DNA from: Microbulbifer variabilis
GTDB taxonomy: Bacteria; Pseudomonadota; Gammaproteobacteria; Pseudomonadales; Cellvibrionaceae
Direction: 5' to 3'
DNA: 64,000 bases
NCBI RefSeq assembly: GCF_023716485.1
Contig: NZ_CP092418.1
Span: forward strand, 1,347,001-1,411,000
In this document: positions 62,727 to 64,000 of the stretch, one piece after another
Numbering within the stretch: position 1 is the first letter of the stretch
How the letters are laid out: every line of letters begins with the position of its first letter
Notes under the pieces: model-generated
Databases searched by the model: none
Told to the model about the DNA's origin: nothing
The model's input: the letters and a program-made list of their open reading frames with translations, nothing else
Made by a program: the position numbers and the translations under genes

Positions 62727-64000
62727 ATGCGCCAGATGTTGCCCGAGTCGAGTCTTCACTCGAACGAAATGGCTGTTTGTGATTCAGATGCCCAGGCTCA
62801 AGAGGGGCGCTCTCCAGGGTATTTAAATCTTGCAGCGTTGACTTCGCTTTTCCTTCTGTGGGGTTTTATCACCGGGCTGAATGATGTTCTGGTGCCACAT
62901 CTTAAAAATGTTTTTGAGCTGAGTTATACCCGCGCTGTCCTGGTACAGTTTTACTTTTTTACAGCCTATTTTCTGGTTTCCGTTCCTGCTGGGTTGCTTT
63001 TGCGTAGAGTTGGCTACCAGTTGGGGTTGGTCTTTGGTTTATTAGTGGCTTGTGCTGGTTGCCTGGTTTTTATTCCTGCTGCGCGCCTGCAAATCTATGA
63101 AGTGTTTTTATTGGGGCTTTTTGTACTGGCTTCTGGTATTACGGTATTGCAGGTATCGGCAAATCCCTACGTTATTGCTTTGGGTAGTGCCAAAACGGCT
63201 CCAAGCCGTTTAAACCTAACCCAAGCATTTAACTCTCTGGGAACTACCTTGGCGCCGGTTGCCGGTGGTGCCGTTTTTTTTGCCGCGATTTCAATGGGCG
63301 CCGATCCCGATACGGCAACTAGTGTCGATGAATTCCGTGCTAGGGAGGCGGCCCTGGTGGAAAAACCCTATTTCTGGTTGGCAGTAGTGCTGTTGATGAT
63401 GGTGGCTTTTTTCTCCTGGATTCGCTTGCCGGCGATTCCCGAACACCGCCTTTCTCACCGTACAAGCCCGTCTCATAGTACAAGCCCATCCCGTAGTGAG
63501 ACTTTTTCCATCTGGCGCTTTCCCAGATTGACACTGGGGGCAATTGGTATTTTTGCCTATGTAGGCGCCGAGGTAGCTATAGGAAGTTTCCTGGTTAGCT
63601 TTTTTAGTGAATCCTCTGTTGCTGAAATGCAGTTATTTGAAGCGGCAAAGTATGTTTCCTACTACTGGGGTGGCGCTATGGTAGGCCGCTTTGCCGGGGC
63701 TCTGCTGCTGCGCTATGTCTCTGCGGGAAAAACACTGGCAGTGTGTTCACTGGGTTCTGTAGTACTTATCGGGGTGGCGATGCTCTCCTCTGGTTATCTG
63801 GCTGTATGGTCGATTGTCGCTGTGGGGATTTGCAATTCCATTATGTTTCCAACCATATTCAGCCTTGCGCTGCGGGGTTTGGGTCAGTACACCAGTCAGG
63901 GCAGCGGTATCCTGTGCATGGCCATTGTTGGCGGTGCGGTTATTCCATTGCTTCAGGGAGTGCTCGCGGATGAAGCGGGTATCCAGATTTCTTTTTTAGT
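62727..64000 (+). CDS. Sugar MFS transporter (FucP family), 3' truncated by window end
   Basis: The reading frame from ATG 62727 stays open to base 64000 (424 codons), so the stop lies outside the window. It begins MRQMLPESSLHSNEMAVCDS and continues LTSLFLLWGFITGLNDVLVP, VLVQFYFFTAYFLVSVPAG and [20 protein letters not shown], clearly paralogous to the transporter at 58930. About 11 membrane segments are visible. An insertion of about 50 residues in the centre (DPDTATSVDEFRAREAALVE and an Arg/Ser/His-rich loop) is absent from the other copy. It lies divergent from the LytS/LytTR operon, its probable regulator. Confidence 0.85.
   Translation, partial: MRQMLPESSLHSNEMAVCDSDAQAQEGRSPGYLNLAALTSLFLLWGFITGLNDVLVPHLKNVFELSYTRAVLVQFYFFTAYFLVSVPAGLLLRRVGYQLGLVFGLLVACAGCLVFIPAARLQIYEVFLLGLFVLASGITVLQVSANPYVIALGSAKTAPSRLNLTQAFNSLGTTLAPVAGGAVFFAAISMGADPDTATSVDEFRAREAALVEKPYFWLAVVLLMMVAFFSWIRLPAIPEHRLSHRTSPSHSTSPSRSETFSIWRFPRLTLGAIGIFAYVGAEVAIGSFLVSFFSESSVAEMQLFEAAKYVSYYWGGAMVGRFAGALLLRYVSAGKTLAVCSLGSVVLIGVAMLSSGYLAVWSIVAVGICNSIMFPTIFSLALRGLGQYTSQGSGILCMAIVGGAVIPLLQGVLADEAGIQISFL

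Overview
The window looks like a chromosomal segment of a Gram-negative gammaproteobacterium, most plausibly a marine or polysaccharide-degrading Cellvibrionales-type organism (Microbulbifer-like; genus is inference). Supporting this are the purM / DUF2066 / hda neighbourhood, the dnaE-accA pair, an iron superoxide dismutase, a class I fumarase, many lipoproteins with lipobox cysteines and an RND efflux pump. The left and right thirds are ordinary housekeeping DNA; the middle (about 16-21 kb and 33-41 kb) is more AT-rich, regulator-rich and contains broken genes.

Layout. 1-2.2 kb: 5' end of purM facing away from a DUF2066 exported protein and hda. 2.5-7.3 kb: a tandem universal stress protein and two convergent DUF885 metallopeptidase-like genes sharing a bidirectional terminator. 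7.5-10.9 kb: sodB, a membrane coiled-coil protein and class I fumarase. 11-15 kb: a LysR regulator divergent from a membrane fatty-acid-hydroxylase-type enzyme, and a third DUF885 lipoprotein. 15-16.5 kb: pterin dehydratase, OsmC-like and GNAT proteins. 16.5-20.7 kb: an exported choloylglycine-hydrolase-like amidase, a 1-kb AT-rich gap with a TGTTTATT tandem repeat, an exported amidohydrolase broken by a one-base frameshift in a G6 run, and a secreted thermonuclease. 21-27.8 kb: tlyA, nhaA, a fourth DUF885 lipoprotein, MmcQ, a thioredoxin-TPR protein (CnoX-like), a stand-alone NIF3-associated domain, DUF4124 and Nudix proteins. 27.9-33.1 kb: an RND efflux operon and a CoA-pyrophosphatase-type Nudix protein.

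33.1-41.4 kb is an accessory island: two SnoaL/NTF2-like paralogues, one with an in-frame TAG and one with a +1 frameshift in a homopolymer; AraC and LysR regulators; an intact NTF2-like gene; a lone protein with the motifs of a zinc nucleic-acid deaminase (CAE...PCxxC), best compared with toxin-derived YwqJ-like deaminases; a decayed short-chain dehydrogenase (SDR) fragment that aligns at DNA level with the intact SDR 3.6 kb away; and a DoxX / SMP-30 / cupin / SnoaL operon. I read it as a small-molecule catabolic or modification cluster that was partly duplicated and is decaying, with the deaminase as an unrelated insertion.

41.5-54 kb: an Atm1-type ABC exporter, an M49-like zinc lipoprotein, a GST, an exported protein of unknown function, a PhzF-like isomerase, a lipoprotein with 18 thrombospondin type-3 calcium-binding repeats, an Ada-AlkA fusion overlapping ogt, a gamma carbonic anhydrase and DUF1289. 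54-58.6 kb: dnaE and accA. 58.9-64 kb: a LytS/LytTR two-component system between two paralogous FucP-type sugar transporters; the second has palindromic candidate operators upstream and runs off the window. No tRNA, rRNA, CRISPR array or insertion sequence was recognised.
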